This document shows positions 24,401 to 36,199 of a stretch of DNA of 64,000 nt, piece by piece; the stretch's first letter is position 1, and every line of letters begins with the position of its first letter. Source of the DNA: Tubiluchus corallicola (lineage: Eukaryota; Priapulida; Priapulimorpha; Priapulimorphida; Tubiluchidae); the NCBI GenBank assembly GCA_030141605.1, contig JAQGDQ010000225.1, positions 234,064-298,063 on the forward strand, written 5' to 3'. Made by a program: the position numbers and the translations under genes. The notes beneath the pieces were generated by a model that was not told where the DNA came from, did no database searches, and was given only the letters and a program-made list of their open reading frames with translations.

Positions 24401-24930
24401 CACTTCGTAAACCAAATTTGATAAAAAAGAAAAAATTGTGAGAAAGTTAGAACTCAGCGTGGATGTGAACCAGTGGTTTCTGTATTGCAAAGTCAATGCA
24501 CATAGAAAACTGCACTGTTTTAGATCAAAAACACAGCTACACTTGTTCTAAATTGCCTATGCCAAAGAAAAAGTGATTATTCTCTTTTCAATGGAAACTT
24601 CAAGGAAAAAGTTGGTCACATCGTTGCTATAACGAAGATCGTTCCGTTTGCTCTGGCAAACCTAATAAATCCAGCAAATTACAATATTACTCCATGTTAC
24701 TTTATTTATTTAAACACACCTGTGCTTCCAGACTTGTGCCTACTACGTTTTCTGTTCGCCCAGGCATCTGTCCTAGTATCATTTAGGACGATTCCAACAA
24801 AAGCAAAATTAAATGGCACCTTATGTATCTGAGAGTTCCAGGTTATATACACTGAAACATTTTTTGAGTACTATTTTTTACATTGTACATTGCATGGCCG
24901 TATTTTAATGATTTTATTAAAGACAAGCCT
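21440..24930. other. Intergenic, no gene recognised
   Basis: About 3.5 kb. It contains an NRF1-like palindrome (22329-22340) and a tRNA B-box-like motif on the minus strand near 24465. Open frames are short and unconvincing. Confidence 0.5.
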
Positions 24931-24934
24931 GATG

Positions 24935-25670
24935 ATTTTTCATATCCTATCCTATTTTGAAATACGGTAAAAGCTCACATTTTAATGCCTATAGTAGTAC
25001 CAAAGTGTTTCTCATGATTAAATAATAATAGGCTAATACATGAACACCTCGCGCTTGTGCGCCAGAACACATATGAACTAAGAGGTACACCGTTTGTTTT
25101 TTGTGCAATGCATTTCCAAGGTGCAAGCGTTGGTGCCCATCTAACTTGCGAATGAGGAAATGCACGTAAAATACAAGAACTAGCCGATATGAACGTGAAA
25201 TTAGGTTTCTGTCCTAATAATTCTTTCACGTAAGTCTGTGAAAAATCAATCTATTCCCTCTCAATATTTCAGATATTAGATTGCTTTGAATTATAGATTC
25301 CAATATTGGAAATCGAAATACTGTGCTGCTGTAAAGCTTTCAGTGTGACACACTAAACACGGCAAATTTTTAGTTTCGGTCCAAAGATTTAAATTTCAAG
25401 TTTACCACTGCGCTTACGCATGAGCTCTCCAACATGTGTGCTACGTCATAACTTAATAACATCTGAAGTGAGAGGTACGGCCCATCTAACTAGCAAATTT
25501 CGAAATGCGTGTAACAATGGAGAACTAGCCGCGCGAACACGAAATTACGCTTCTAGTTAATTACCTAAATAGAATTAGCTAATAATTCTTTCATGTAAGT
25601 TATTCTTGTAAAAACAATTTGTAACCTTTCAATATTTTATATTGAAATTGTTTTGAGCTATAGTTTATGG
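24935..25670 (+). mobile_element. Family B elements, copies 3 and 4 in tandem
   Basis: 24935-25290 is an internally deleted copy: CATATCCTATCC start, AACTTGCGAATGAGG, TAATAATTCTTTCACGTAAG. It is followed by a second partial copy at 25330-25670 with TTTAAATTTCAAGTTTACC, TTACGCATGAGCTCT and TAATAATTCTTTCATGTAAG. Both have the same orientation as the copies at 0.9 and 14.3 kb. The terminal TTAA borders are not preserved. Confidence 0.6.
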
Positions 25671-25754
25671 CTGGGAGTCTGGCTAAGAGTAAATGCTTGC
25701 ACATGGAAATAAAAATACATCAAACCCATATTCACACAAACCTTTATTTGGTCT

Positions 25755-25760
<6 letters not shown>

Positions 25761-25832
<72 letters not shown>
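25761..25832. repeat. (GT)n microsatellite
   Basis: Near-perfect GT dinucleotide array of about 72 bp (one early interruption at 25762-25764). Confidence 0.95.
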
Positions 25833-25833
<1 letters not shown>

Positions 25834-25968
25834 ATGGGTTTTAGTATTTTGCTTTGATGTATCTGCTGGCAGTGGGCTTCATTTAGTTCATATTAAGTTT
25901 CACTCTTGCACCGTTACTCTGTGAGACAAACGCCTCGATTGTCTGCTGAACTGTTGTTGCCATTGTCG

Positions 25969-26042
25969 TAACGTCACAAATTGGCTGAAATCATGTGAAC
26001 TTGGATGACGTCAGAAATTGGCTGGAACTGTGTGAATGTGAA
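25969..26042. repeat. 37-bp tandem pair with CRE-like and CCAAT-like motifs
   Basis: Two 37-bp units, each with ACGTCA followed by AAATTGGCTG and a GTGAA segment. The second unit has a full TGACGTCA. It lies just below the CpG-rich spot at 26.3-26.6 kb. Any regulatory role is speculative. Confidence 0.5.
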
Positions 26043-26252
26043 TGTGCCCTATGTATGAAGAACAGCAAGAAATTTAATTTGCACCAGAGTGCAGAACTGT
26101 GCAGCTTAAAGCATAGCCTGCAGGGTAACAGTTAAAACCGTAGAGACAGACTTAATTGTGTTATGCGTTAAACTAATTAATAGTGCAGACACCCCGCAAA
26201 GGAAGAACTTTGAATCACTAAAAGATGCAAAAACGCTAAATGCTCATCTTAC

Positions 26253-26600
26253 CTTCATTGTTCGCACATGACGCTTTACCAGTAAAACTCCATTAACTGT
26301 CTCATCAAGATTTGACGTCTTCTCCTGTGGCCCCCGTTTAGCAGCTGCTCTAATGAGTTCAAGCAGCAAAATGATGAGATCCCGGGAAACACGACGTGAG
26401 GCGGGCTTTTTTAACCGAGCACTACATCAAACACTGCACACTTACCGCCGTCTAAACATCATAAAACATCGTACCCAGATTAGCTGATGAGCGCAACAAA
26501 AACTGACAACACGCGCGAGTATCAAAGACGTCCCGCATTGCCGCTCTGCGCAACTCGCTATGACCACGTGCGCCGCGGATTGAAACACAAGACAATGTTT
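26253..26600 (-). other. CpG-rich exon-like region with two strong splice donors; possible 5'UTR exon
   Basis: The minus strand carries GGCG followed by GTAAGT (exon end 26446) and ATGAAG followed by GTAAGA (exon end 26253). The region is rich in CpG (CGCGCGTG, CCGCGGCGCACGTGG). From 26437 to 26253 a frame is open and gives a plausible peptide with LIILLLELIRAAAKRGPQE, but it has no ATG until the last two codons. I do not recognise the peptide. It could be a non-coding first exon for MMP21, whose first known exon needs an upstream partner, or part of an unknown gene. Confidence 0.3.
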
Positions 26601-26966
26601 GACGCTTGCGAGTAGTAAACAGGATAAAAAACAGCCGAAAGTGTCAAATGTAACCGATATGTGCAATATATTCTCTGCGTAAATAGGATGATATTAGTTG
26701 ATGTTTATTGAACTTTTAAACGGAAAGCTGGCACGGGTAGAATACACCTTAAACTGGAAGCAGATGGTAATGGTACTAAGTCAACAATCATCATCAGTGG
26801 GAACCGTGTGATCTCTCAATTCACGGATCCCATCTTGTAATACGCAGTTCTCCATCTGTGAACAGGAACTGGTGATTAAATAAGTGCAGATCGTTTAGTT
26901 TGTCAGTTATGAAAGTTCTGTATACACTTCTCTTGACCTATCTCTGCTCATACTGGACATCTCCAT

Positions 26967-27115
26967 TTGTTTGTTTGTTTGTTTCTTTGTTTGTGTGTGT
27001 GTGTGTGTGAGTGCGTGCGTGCGTGGGTGTATGTTTGTTTATCTGTTTGTTTATTTGTTTGTTTGTTTGTTTATCTGTCTGCCTTTGTGTGTCAGTCTAT
27101 CTGTTTATTTTTTTA
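26967..27115. repeat. (GTTT)n / (GT)n / GTGC microsatellite
   Basis: Compound array of TTTGTTTG, GTGTGTGT and GCGTGCGT units, about 150 bp. Confidence 0.9.
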
Positions 27116-27919
27116 TTTGTGATCATCAATAACAAATCCCTTGCCTTCGCAGAAGAAACGAATTTTATATTTAATTGTATAAACAAATAATTGTATAGTA
27201 AAATTTCCAAATTTAATATTAAATCTTTTAAAAATACTTAAAATGCACGAATAAGTTTATTGGCTTTAACCAATGCAAAAGTAAACTTACAATTTCATTT
27301 TTCTAAAAAGTTCTACTAAATTCGGCTTAAAAATGAAAATATTCATAAAGTTTAGTTTTTGCAAAAAGTTTTCACAGACTTTATTTTAGCATTAAGTTTA
27401 CGCATGTTTGCGTTCACTACAGCATTTAACAATGCTGTTGTGTCATTTGGAATATGAATTCTGATTAGAAAGAGTTGTAAATTGCGTTACTTCATTAAAC
27501 ACCGGTCATTACCCGTTTAAATTTTGTTTAAAAAAATACTTCCATCTTGGCAACACACATCAAGGGTTGAGAATACGCCTCCCAGTTGAATGCCTCTTTT
27601 CATCTAAATCTTGCCTTGAGTAGGCCTATAAATGTTTGGTTTTTAGACACTTTTGTGAGTCTGTGTCCTACGTAAATACGTATTTGGAAATGATATTGAC
27701 TAGAGCAAGTTAGAAAACTCAAATTCCTTCTGCCCCCTTGTGTTTCTTGTTCTACGATGTCGATTGGTGAGCGGTGGGTAAAAAGATGACTTGGCTTGTT
27801 TCAAAGAAAGAGGTGTTCATTTTCAGATGTGCTAGTGACTTTCCAGTAGATATATGAAGTTTAAGTTTGATTTGACGCCACCAAAGTTCTCATAAGTCTT
27901 GTAATTACTATATTAAATC

Positions 27920-28210
27920 ACAAGAAATACTCTTCATAAATAAAGTTTTAAAAATTCGTTTTGAAATTTTGGATCACTTACAGGACTTGCGTTAGTAGCA
28001 ACGTTCTGTAAATTTAAACAGCCCTCCATTACCGTGAGATCATTTTAATGGTAAGTCGTTTGAAACAAGCTAAGATAATACTGCGTAAACTATGAAAAAA
28101 TAATCAGAGTATTCATAACACACTCTTCACTAACTAAGCAAAATTTTAAATTAGTGTATCTTATCAGTAAGATTAAAAGTAGGTTTTTTCAGTTTCCATT
28201 TTAAGTGTAG
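27920..28210 (+). mobile_element. Family C element, 5' part
   Basis: Matches other C copies: CATAAATAAAGTTTTAAAAA, TTGAAATTTTGGATCACTT, GTAAGTCGTTTGAAACAAG and GAAAAAATAATCAGAGTATT. It appears truncated after about 290 bp. Confidence 0.6.
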
Positions 28211-28917
28211 CCTACGTATTATCACCGAATCCATATAAATCTGATCCACATGAAATGTCATCCAGTCTGTTTCAAATCCAAATTCATACATCCATACACA
28301 AATTTTGTTTTGAAAGTCAACTGTAAGTCATCATTTTAAAAAGCTCAACCTAGACAGTCTATAGGTTCTATAGGTATCTAATCATCTATACATTAATTAT
28401 TTATCTGCTAAACATTTTTTCTTATTTTTTGTCTTCACCTGATTTGCAATTTACAGTCTAACTCACCTTTGATTTTTTCGACATAATCATTCTGACAAAA
28501 TTAGCCAAAATTTGCCATCCTATGAAGCTCTTATTGAGGCCTTCTTATTTGCAAACTCCATCAAGCTAGCCGAGTGGTTGCCCCCATTTGGGTATTTTTA
28601 CAACCCCGTGCGGTTGCGGATGCTATAAGAACGGTGATCAACCCGCCTAATTAGCTTTATTACTCATCGTATTTTGACTGGCTTCCGTATAGCCCGCCGT
28701 GCTGCTTTGTGTGCATGCACTAGCCGACATCAACGCCCAGTCGTGGCTTCACCGTCTGCTCCTGGACCTCCCGCCTGGAGAACCGCTCTGACCGATATTA
28801 GTGAGCTTATTTGAACCAGGCGTGGATTTGGTGGGTCGGCGGTCAGCTACTGTAATTTTTGAGTGCCTTTAATATCTATTAACTTGTCTGGCTTCAGCGC
28901 AGGGTGTAACACTTGGA

Positions 28918-29641
28918 CAGGGCCGGCTCTACCACTAGGCAAACTAGGCAGTTGCATAGGGCGCTAAATTTAGGAAGTAATTCTTTAATTTTTAGTTTAG
29001 TGTAAGTAATTGCCTAGAATATGTGTAATTGCATAGCTGCGCAACACTAATTAATTGAAACGAACAAGTTGTGTTTTTTCCTGTCGAAATGTATGATTCA
29101 TAGATGTTAGTAAGTGTCTTCAAGCAGCAAAACAGTTTCTACTTTTGCTTTACCTGATTTCCTATTTTAGACATTACTGACGCGTTACCTGCTTTTTCCC
29201 GCGGTTTCTATATAACTACTTACAGAATGACCCTATCTAAATTGTAAATTTTTTCACAATGGTATTTATCTAACTATGACAGATAAACCTATAAGAGTCG
29301 AAGACTCCAGGACGGAATACAGGAAATAGAAGATAAAAAAAAGTTGGTGACTCATATAGAATACATTCAGGTCATAAATCCAATTTTAAATTCAAGCAAT
29401 CGTAATTTAATTTCAAATTCAATCAGCATAAGCTGTAGATAGGTAATACTTAATTAATATATTACAATACGTGCATAAGCCTAGAGTACACTGTGACAAG
29501 TACTATTATACTTTATTATAATATTATACAATAAAAATTCAATATTGGAGCGTAGTTGCAATCACGGAAACGTTGGCCGTTAACGAGAAGGTGCTACAAA
29601 TATCTGTGCGTATGGCGTCAAACTACCTAGAGTCGGCCCTG
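28918..29641. mobile_element. Non-autonomous hAT-like DNA transposon with 8-bp target duplication
   Basis: The ends are CAGGGCCGGCTCTA (left) and, reverse-complemented, CAGGGCCGACTCTA (right). The flanking octamers are CACTTGGA (28910-28917) and TATTTGGA (29642-29649), identical at 6 of 8 positions with two C/T differences. hAT elements typically begin CAGGG or similar and make 8-bp duplications. There is no transposase frame in the 724 bp. Confidence 0.75.
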
Positions 29642-30263
29642 TATTTGGACTGTGGCACTCGGCATCTCCTCGTAGGGTAAGATTTCTTGAGAAAGTTATC
29701 AGAAAATTCCAACGGTAGTAGCCGTTACACTGTGAACGCCACTCAACAAATCTAACTCAGATATAATGGCAGACGCTATATCAAAATAAAACTAAAAATC
29801 AAGATAAAGATTTCGAGGGAAATTGCGTGAAGCCATCAGTAGCAGGAAATGCAAAAAAGGACGATGAAAATAGATACGATTTTATCGTCTCAGAAATGTC
29901 GCCTATCAAGTATTCTTCCCCCATGAAGCTCCAAGTATCTCGAGTGTTTTGTTTTTTCCTCAACAAAATGTCCCTCTAGTTTTTTCCGGTTCAAAAATTA
30001 ATCGCTTTTTGGCGGCAAAAACTGTTGGCGCCATCTCCTATTTACCTTGAGTATCGATGAAATCAGGTTGCTTTTTTGCAGGACGTATCAATCAGAGGGG
30101 GTTACCTATTGATTACAGTCAAGGCGGCTGGCTTAAATGGGATTAATTTCAGGTGTTTGCTTGATCAATGGCTGCCGTAATTCAGTGATACCGTTGAGAA
30201 AAAGAGTGAGGGAAGACAGAGGAAGAGAAAGATGGATGGATGGATGGATACATAAAGAGAGTG

Positions 30264-30412
<149 letters not shown>

Positions 30413-30719
30413 CAGAGACAGACAGACAGATAGATAGAGAAAGAGAGAGAGAAAGAAAGGGAGAGAGAGTGAGAATGAGAGGGAAAAGATTAAGAGAGAA
30501 GCAAAGTGAGAGAAACATGGAGAAACGAGAAAGAAAAGGAGGAAAAGAACAGAGAAGAGTGGTGAGAAAGAGAGATAGAGGGTGAGACAGAGGTAAAAGA
30601 ATAATAGTAAATAGTAAATACATTAATACAAACAGACAAACACATATACAGCTGCGTTTAGCTGTTTTTGTTACCAATAAAATCAACATGTTCCAACCAT
30701 CTGAATTCTAAAGCTATTA

Positions 30720-32150
30720 TTCTCTTTACCAACGAAGTTTTGCGAGATTTTCAAGAAGCTCGAATGTCATCACATTTTCAGTTTTCCATGAATTGTTTAC
30801 AACACTTGACGCAAAACTGAAATTTTACACCAGTTAATGTCCAGCTCAGACTGGTAGTTGGTCAATAAGATTTCTGCATGCCATGCAGCAAAGACAGTCT
30901 AATAATATTGGCGTTCGGGATAACCTGATAACTCGTATTAGGCCGCTACGCGAGGATTCCGACAGGACCAATCTTTGTTCTAAACATGGTACTGAGAAAA
31001 TAGTTCCTGCAGCAACAAAAACTTCAAGTTAGGGTGTAAAGCAACTACCTGTCGTTTCAGCTACCAGTAACGTTACCCTCAACAACAGCTTCACAATCAG
31101 CAACAACCTCACCATCAGCAACCAACCATATATACAGAAACATGCAAAAATTATATCCAGGAAAATACATTTGCCACTATTAAAATTATTACGCATATCA
31201 CTAATTAACTTGGAGCTGATATTTATGTAAAGTTTCTTGCAAACTTATAATGATACAGAATCAACACAATCATAGAATATGACAATAACTCCTTTAATCG
31301 ACGAAATTTTCTTTTGTATATGATGAAGTATAGTATTGTATTTAAACTTATGCAGAGTGTGGATAAGAGGTCATGAAAAATGAGAAGGAACTAGATGAAT
31401 TCAGAGAACCATCATGTAAAAAAGATTGAGAATCACTGTAAATTTGTTGCTCGAACGAGAAAGAAGTAAAAAATTTGTTCTTCAATCAAGTTTGTGTCTC
31501 ATTTGCGAAACACGACCTTGTTTCCATGGTAATCAAAGTAATGTTAGAACAGTGCATCATAAATAAATTAAACCCACCTACACTAATTCGTTAATTACCT
31601 AATTAGGCTTTTTGTGCAGTTTCGCAAGTTCTCCCTACCCATTTTCATTTAGCGCAAGATTCATTTTAAAACAAAACGTTACTACTATAGTATTTATAAC
31701 AGCATTTTACATTGTCGTAAATAAAGTTCTTCCAAAATTATCAACCAGACTCGATCAAGGGGATTTTGAGTTAATTTATTGCCACAGATGTCGTTACCGC
31801 GCACGAAGAGTTAAACAGGATGTAAAGTGGGGGCGTGAACAGGCAACTAATGTGTGGTAATCGATTCCACCGCCCACCACCCGCTCTTAAAGGTTACCTA
31901 TACAAAAAACGATAGTTAAACGTTTTGCTTTAATCTTTAATGCTATTTGACTTGGAGCGCGAGGCGATAGTTTTCAGCGCTTGTAATAATAAAGTCAAAG
32001 TGCGTTGGCTTGAAAATAACGTTTGAATTAGCAGTGAAAAACAACAGGTAAACCCATCAAGTTGAGCTAAATTAAACGTTTGAGTAAGCAAAATCTGTGA
32101 GTAGTTAAAATCTAAATACTCCCACGCATGAAATGTTGCAAACATAGACG
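30720..32150. other. Intergenic, no gene recognised
   Basis: AT-rich sequence with only short open frames and no recognisable repeat copy. Confidence 0.45.
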
Positions 32151-32160
32151 AGGGTGTAAG

Positions 32161-32550
32161 TGGTAAGATCTCCGGCGTACTGGAAGGCACGTCTGAGATC
32201 ACGAGCGTACAAGGAGGCACGTCTGAGATCACCAGCATACAGGGAGACTCACCCGAGATCACCATCGTACAGGAAGCCTCGTCTGAGATAACCCGTACAC
32301 AGGAAGGTTCGTCTGAGATCGCCAGCGTGCAGGAAGGCTCGTCTGAGATCACGAGCGTACAGGGAGGCATGTCTGAGATCACCAGCATGCAGGGAGACTC
32401 ACCCGAGATCACCATCGTACAGGAATCCTCGTCTGAGATAACCCGTACACAGGAAGGTTCGTCTGAGATCACCAGCGTACAGGGAGGCACGTCTGAGATC
32501 ACGAGCGTACAGGCAAGCACGTCAGAGATCACCACCATACAGTTCGATGA
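32161..32550. repeat. 30-bp minisatellite, 13 units, with 150-bp higher-order repeat
   Basis: Thirteen 30-bp units, typically GTCTGAGATCACCAGCGTAC then AGGGAGGCAC. Units at 32191, 32221, 32251, 32281 and 32311 are repeated in the same order at 32341 to 32461, so the array has grown by five-unit (150-bp) steps. The first (32161) and last (32521) units are degenerate. Because 30 is a multiple of three, one frame on each strand stays open: plus gives SEITSVQGG-type decapeptides, minus gives CTLVISDEPS-type ones. No flanking coding signal supports a gene. Confidence 0.9.
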
Positions 32551-33720
32551 GGTTATGATCCACCGGGTAGATAATTAAAAATCCATAGCTGATGAGGGAT
32601 ACCTTGTTTAAGAGAGTGTGCTCTTGCATTTAATATTTGTTATTACCATTAAGCAACATGGAACTACACGTTAGTATGTTCCGGTGTATGGCTACGCATG
32701 AGGTGCTAGTGCTCCAATGCACAAACAAGCCTATATTGCAATTGGTCAGTCTGCAATAGAGCAAGCTCGTTGACCAGTTAGTTAATTTTCGTCTTGGGCT
32801 CTTATGACAGTATCTGTAATTTACAGTACTTTAGTCCATGTGTCCCCATCTTGCCAATAGATGGTGCTATGATGTTTAACGAAAGTTTTTTAAACTTGAT
32901 GCAACTAGCTTAAGACTATATAAACGCAAAATATCACAAAATAAAGCTGTTAGTTAGTGTAATGTTTTAGAAAGCATTAATTAAGAGGAATTTTTGACAT
33001 TGTCTGCAGATGGAGTTGTACAAAACTGCAAGATGACGTCCATCTAGAAGTCTGTCCACCTGCATATCCAAAACAATTATATAAGCTGTCCTTGGGCTGA
33101 AAGAGCTATTAATTGATAACAGAGATTCTTAGTTCAAAATAGTTCAGTAAAACACATTTTAATCTTTGTAATTAAATCTTAATCTAAACCGATTTATCAC
33201 ATCAGCGTTGTAATTTATCAAAGAAAGTCAAAAGTATTAGCAGATTCCAACCACTGCAGATGATTGATTTATTATCGGTTAATCAGTTGATATTCATGAA
33301 AACTGCATTACTCATCTTTCTCAAATCAGTTGCAGCAGCATCAGCATCAGAAACATAGTGCATCTTTCCCAAATACGCCCGTGTCATTCGTAAATGAAAT
33401 TACCAATCGATTTCCGGGCGAAGAAATAGCGGATATTCGAAGTTAAATTTGTAAAAGAAGCCCCCAGTAGCATGTCTTCAACTCTCAATCTGGCTTGAAG
33501 AGTCAGACTGAAGCCAAGTCCAGGCAGCTGGTTGAATAGAAACGAATTATACACGACAACTGTGAAGCCCGTGATGTCTGTCCAGGAAAGGAAACAAAAC
33601 ATGCCAACCGTAGACTAGATTATTGAAATTAACGGTGAGCAACATTTTAGCAAAACCGTTCCAGGTATTTTTTCAGCAAAATAAAACCGATTTCTTATCC
33701 TTTCAGTAAAAGACGGATTA

Positions 33721-33894
33721 GTATAGAGCCCCCGAAGGGCCACGTTGAGAAAAGTCACTAACTCGTGGCCACGAATTATTAATCGATTAAATCCCTCCAC
33801 ACGATATACTCGATTAAATCCGTGCGCACGAGATACTAATTCGTGGCCACGAGTTAGTAACTTTTCTCAACGTGGCCCTTCGGGGTCTCCATAG
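33721..33894. mobile_element. Element E: 174-bp near-palindromic MITE with 4-bp duplication
   Basis: The two arms are inverted over about 55 bp: CCCGAAGGGCCACGTTGAGA, then AAAGTTACTAACTCG and TGGCCACGAATTA. ATTA flanks both sides (33717-33720 and 33895-33898). The centre repeats CGATTAAATCC twice. The DNA could form a long hairpin. Confidence 0.8.
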
Positions 33895-34370
33895 ATTACA
33901 AATAAGACCGTGGGGTAAAATTTTTCGCTCCCAGTATAAAAGCGTACACTGATTTTTTGCAAAAAAGAGGTGTGATTGAGCGAAATCTATTTAAAACAAC
34001 TTTGCTTTGACATTCCCATTATCACCTTGTAATACAGATGCTATTATATGTATTAAGATAGAAACTGATTCTGCAAAAATGCTGCCTTGAAATATCCAAA
34101 GTTAATTTAAATTAATTTAAACTCACTAAGTGTTTGAATAGCTTCTTTTTAAATTATTGAACACACTAATGTGTTTACAAAATGACAGTCAACGTTAATG
34201 AAGCTGCCCAGCTGACCACATTTTTTTTGTTAACAAGTTTTCTTAATCATTCATGATATGTGTTTTTCCCCAGTCTATCATTAGTATCAATACAGTGCTA
34301 GATAAGCGCTATTATATTTCAAACTAACAGTAGTTATGGCAAAAAATGGGAAAAATTTGAATGGGGATGG

Positions 34371-34573
34371 TGACTATGGCGATGACAAAGTTAACGATGA
34401 TGACAGCAACAGTAACGATAATGATGACAAGCGACGACATCGACAATGATGATGATGGTGGTAATGACAATGACAACAGTAACAGCAGCAGCAACAGTGA
34501 TGATAATCATGATGATGACGAGCGACGACGATGATGATGATTATAATGACGATGATCATGCTGTAGCTGTAGC

Positions 34574-34627
<54 letters not shown>
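34371..34627. repeat. Compound (GAT)n / (AACAGT) / (GCT)n microsatellite
   Basis: Imperfect GATGATGACG with a perfect (GCT)n run (from about 34572) followed by (GAT)n. It encodes Asp/Ala/Val artefact runs. Confidence 0.9.
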
Positions 34628-34629
<2 letters not shown>

Positions 34630-35396
34630 ATAAAAACTTCTTAGTTAAAGGTCACATGTTGGATAAAAGTCTCAAGTTAGAAAATGAATCGAGAGAAGTT
34701 ATTTTTCAGTCTAGCATTAACTTACCGATAAGGCACTCTGTTTTAGTTCTCTCTGCACAATGGAAAAATCACTCACTGTCCAACGCAAAGTGCCAAGTCG
34801 CGTCTAGCACTATTCCAGGCATGCAGCCGCATTCATACATTGTTGGCGCTTAATTTGCAAGAAGCCTTTTCGGTTCTCGTTTATTTGCTCCTGATAAATC
34901 CAGGCCTTTAATAGCGCGCGGTCACGTGACTATGAGCGTAATTGCATCTGTAGACGGTATCTGATGCAGTGGGGATTTGACGGAGTAGTGCGTGAAGTGT
35001 GTAAGATGTGCGCAGACAGAGGGGATGTCTGTGACGAGCGTCACTCAAATTTTCATGCGCAGCGCTTCCATATACGTTGTGAAGTGCTGAAAGTGCAAAC
35101 AAAGAGAAAACAAAAAGGACAAAAAAATGGAGGTACATTTTTTGCATTGAGCTTCATGGCCGGCTATGCGTCAATGGCTTGCACATGTTCAGAAACTCGA
35201 AAACTCTAGATCATCAACTGTGTGAGTTTGGGAAGGCTGGTAAACACACAGATAGGCAGGAAGAGGGACCATTCTGATTACAATCTTATCAATTAAACTA
35301 AGACACCCAATAATTGAGACAATACAGATGGAGGCCATGTTTTAACAAATTGTATTTTGAAACAAAAAGAATATTGTGTCGACGTGTACATCCGAG

Positions 35397-35528
35397 TGTG
35401 TGTGTGCGTGTGTGTGTGCGTGTGCGTGCGTGCGTCAACTACATGTGATTAGTTTTCTGTAGCAACAACAACGACAGCAACAGCAAGAACAACAGCAGCA
35501 GCAACAACAACAACAACAACAACAACAA
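35397..35528. repeat. (TG/CG)n and (CAA/CAG)n microsatellites
   Basis: GTGTGTGTGCGTGTGTG at 35397-35434 and CAACAACAACAAC with CAG variants at 35462-35528. Confidence 0.9.
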
Positions 35529-35536
35529 TAAGAGTG

Positions 35537-35992
35537 ATGGAGTCAAAGTTACTTTCCTCTCGTTTACTTTATTTTTTCTTTTTACATTGCTGTTTTCATT
35601 TTGAACAAATTCCACACACGTATGCTACACTCTACGCTATAAGTACTAAAAGGAAAGCTTCTGGAAGAGAAGACGCCAGAGGAGGTGGCAAACTATGCAC
35701 TCAAGTCCACATAGAGATCACTGGCCTTGAGACCAATAACCACCCTGCACTGAAACCACTTACTTTGGCAAATGATTGGTATGTAAAGAGGTTTCTAAAG
35801 TTGAAAGTTTGTTATCGTGCCAGAGAGGTGGGTGGTACGCAAGAGGAGACTGAAACGTGCTCTTCCTGGGCCTTTCTATTTGTGCCACACGGATTGTGCA
35901 AAAGAAACCAGTTTTCAGGTTTTAAGAAGGGAATTTTTTGTAAGCAAGGTCATTGTAACACTGTGCCTTTTTACCAACATAATGAAAAATGA
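35537..35992 (+). CDS. Uncharacterised 151-codon open frame, possibly spurious
   Basis: The ATG comes nine bases after the end of a (CAA)n array. The N-terminus has a hydrophobic stretch (LLYFFFLHCCFHF). The C-terminal part has several cysteines (KLCTQVH, KVCYRA, ETCSSW, GLCKRN, IFCKQGHCN), loosely like a small secreted cysteine-rich protein. I do not recognise a family. No intron, Kozak or poly(A) evidence supports it, and about one frame of this length is expected by chance in AT-rich DNA of this size. Confidence 0.2.
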   Translation: MESKLLSSRLLYFFFLHCCFHFEQIPHTYATLYAISTKRKASGREDARGGGKLCTQVHIEITGLETNNHPALKPLTLANDWYVKRFLKLKVCYRAREVGGTQEETETCSSWAFLFVPHGLCKRNQFSGFKKGIFCKQGHCNTVPFYQHNEK

Positions 35993-36199
35993 GAATCATT
36001 CTTGAACGATAGTTTATCATAACATGTAGAATGAAGTGTTATGGTTGTTTACTGAGCGTTTCGACAGGGCTGCTTGGGCAAAATTGGGCTGAGCTATAAG
36101 GGTCGCATTATATTATCTAACTTTTCAACGTTTACTTTTTACATTTTCAGATATTTCTGTTGTTAGATAATATTTTTGAAACTATTTTAACAACAGTAA

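Noticed and set aside
31930-32538. 202-codon minus-strand frame as a repeat protein gene
   Set aside because: It consists mainly of the 30-bp minisatellite, which is open on both strands because of its period; kept only as a repeat and a finding.
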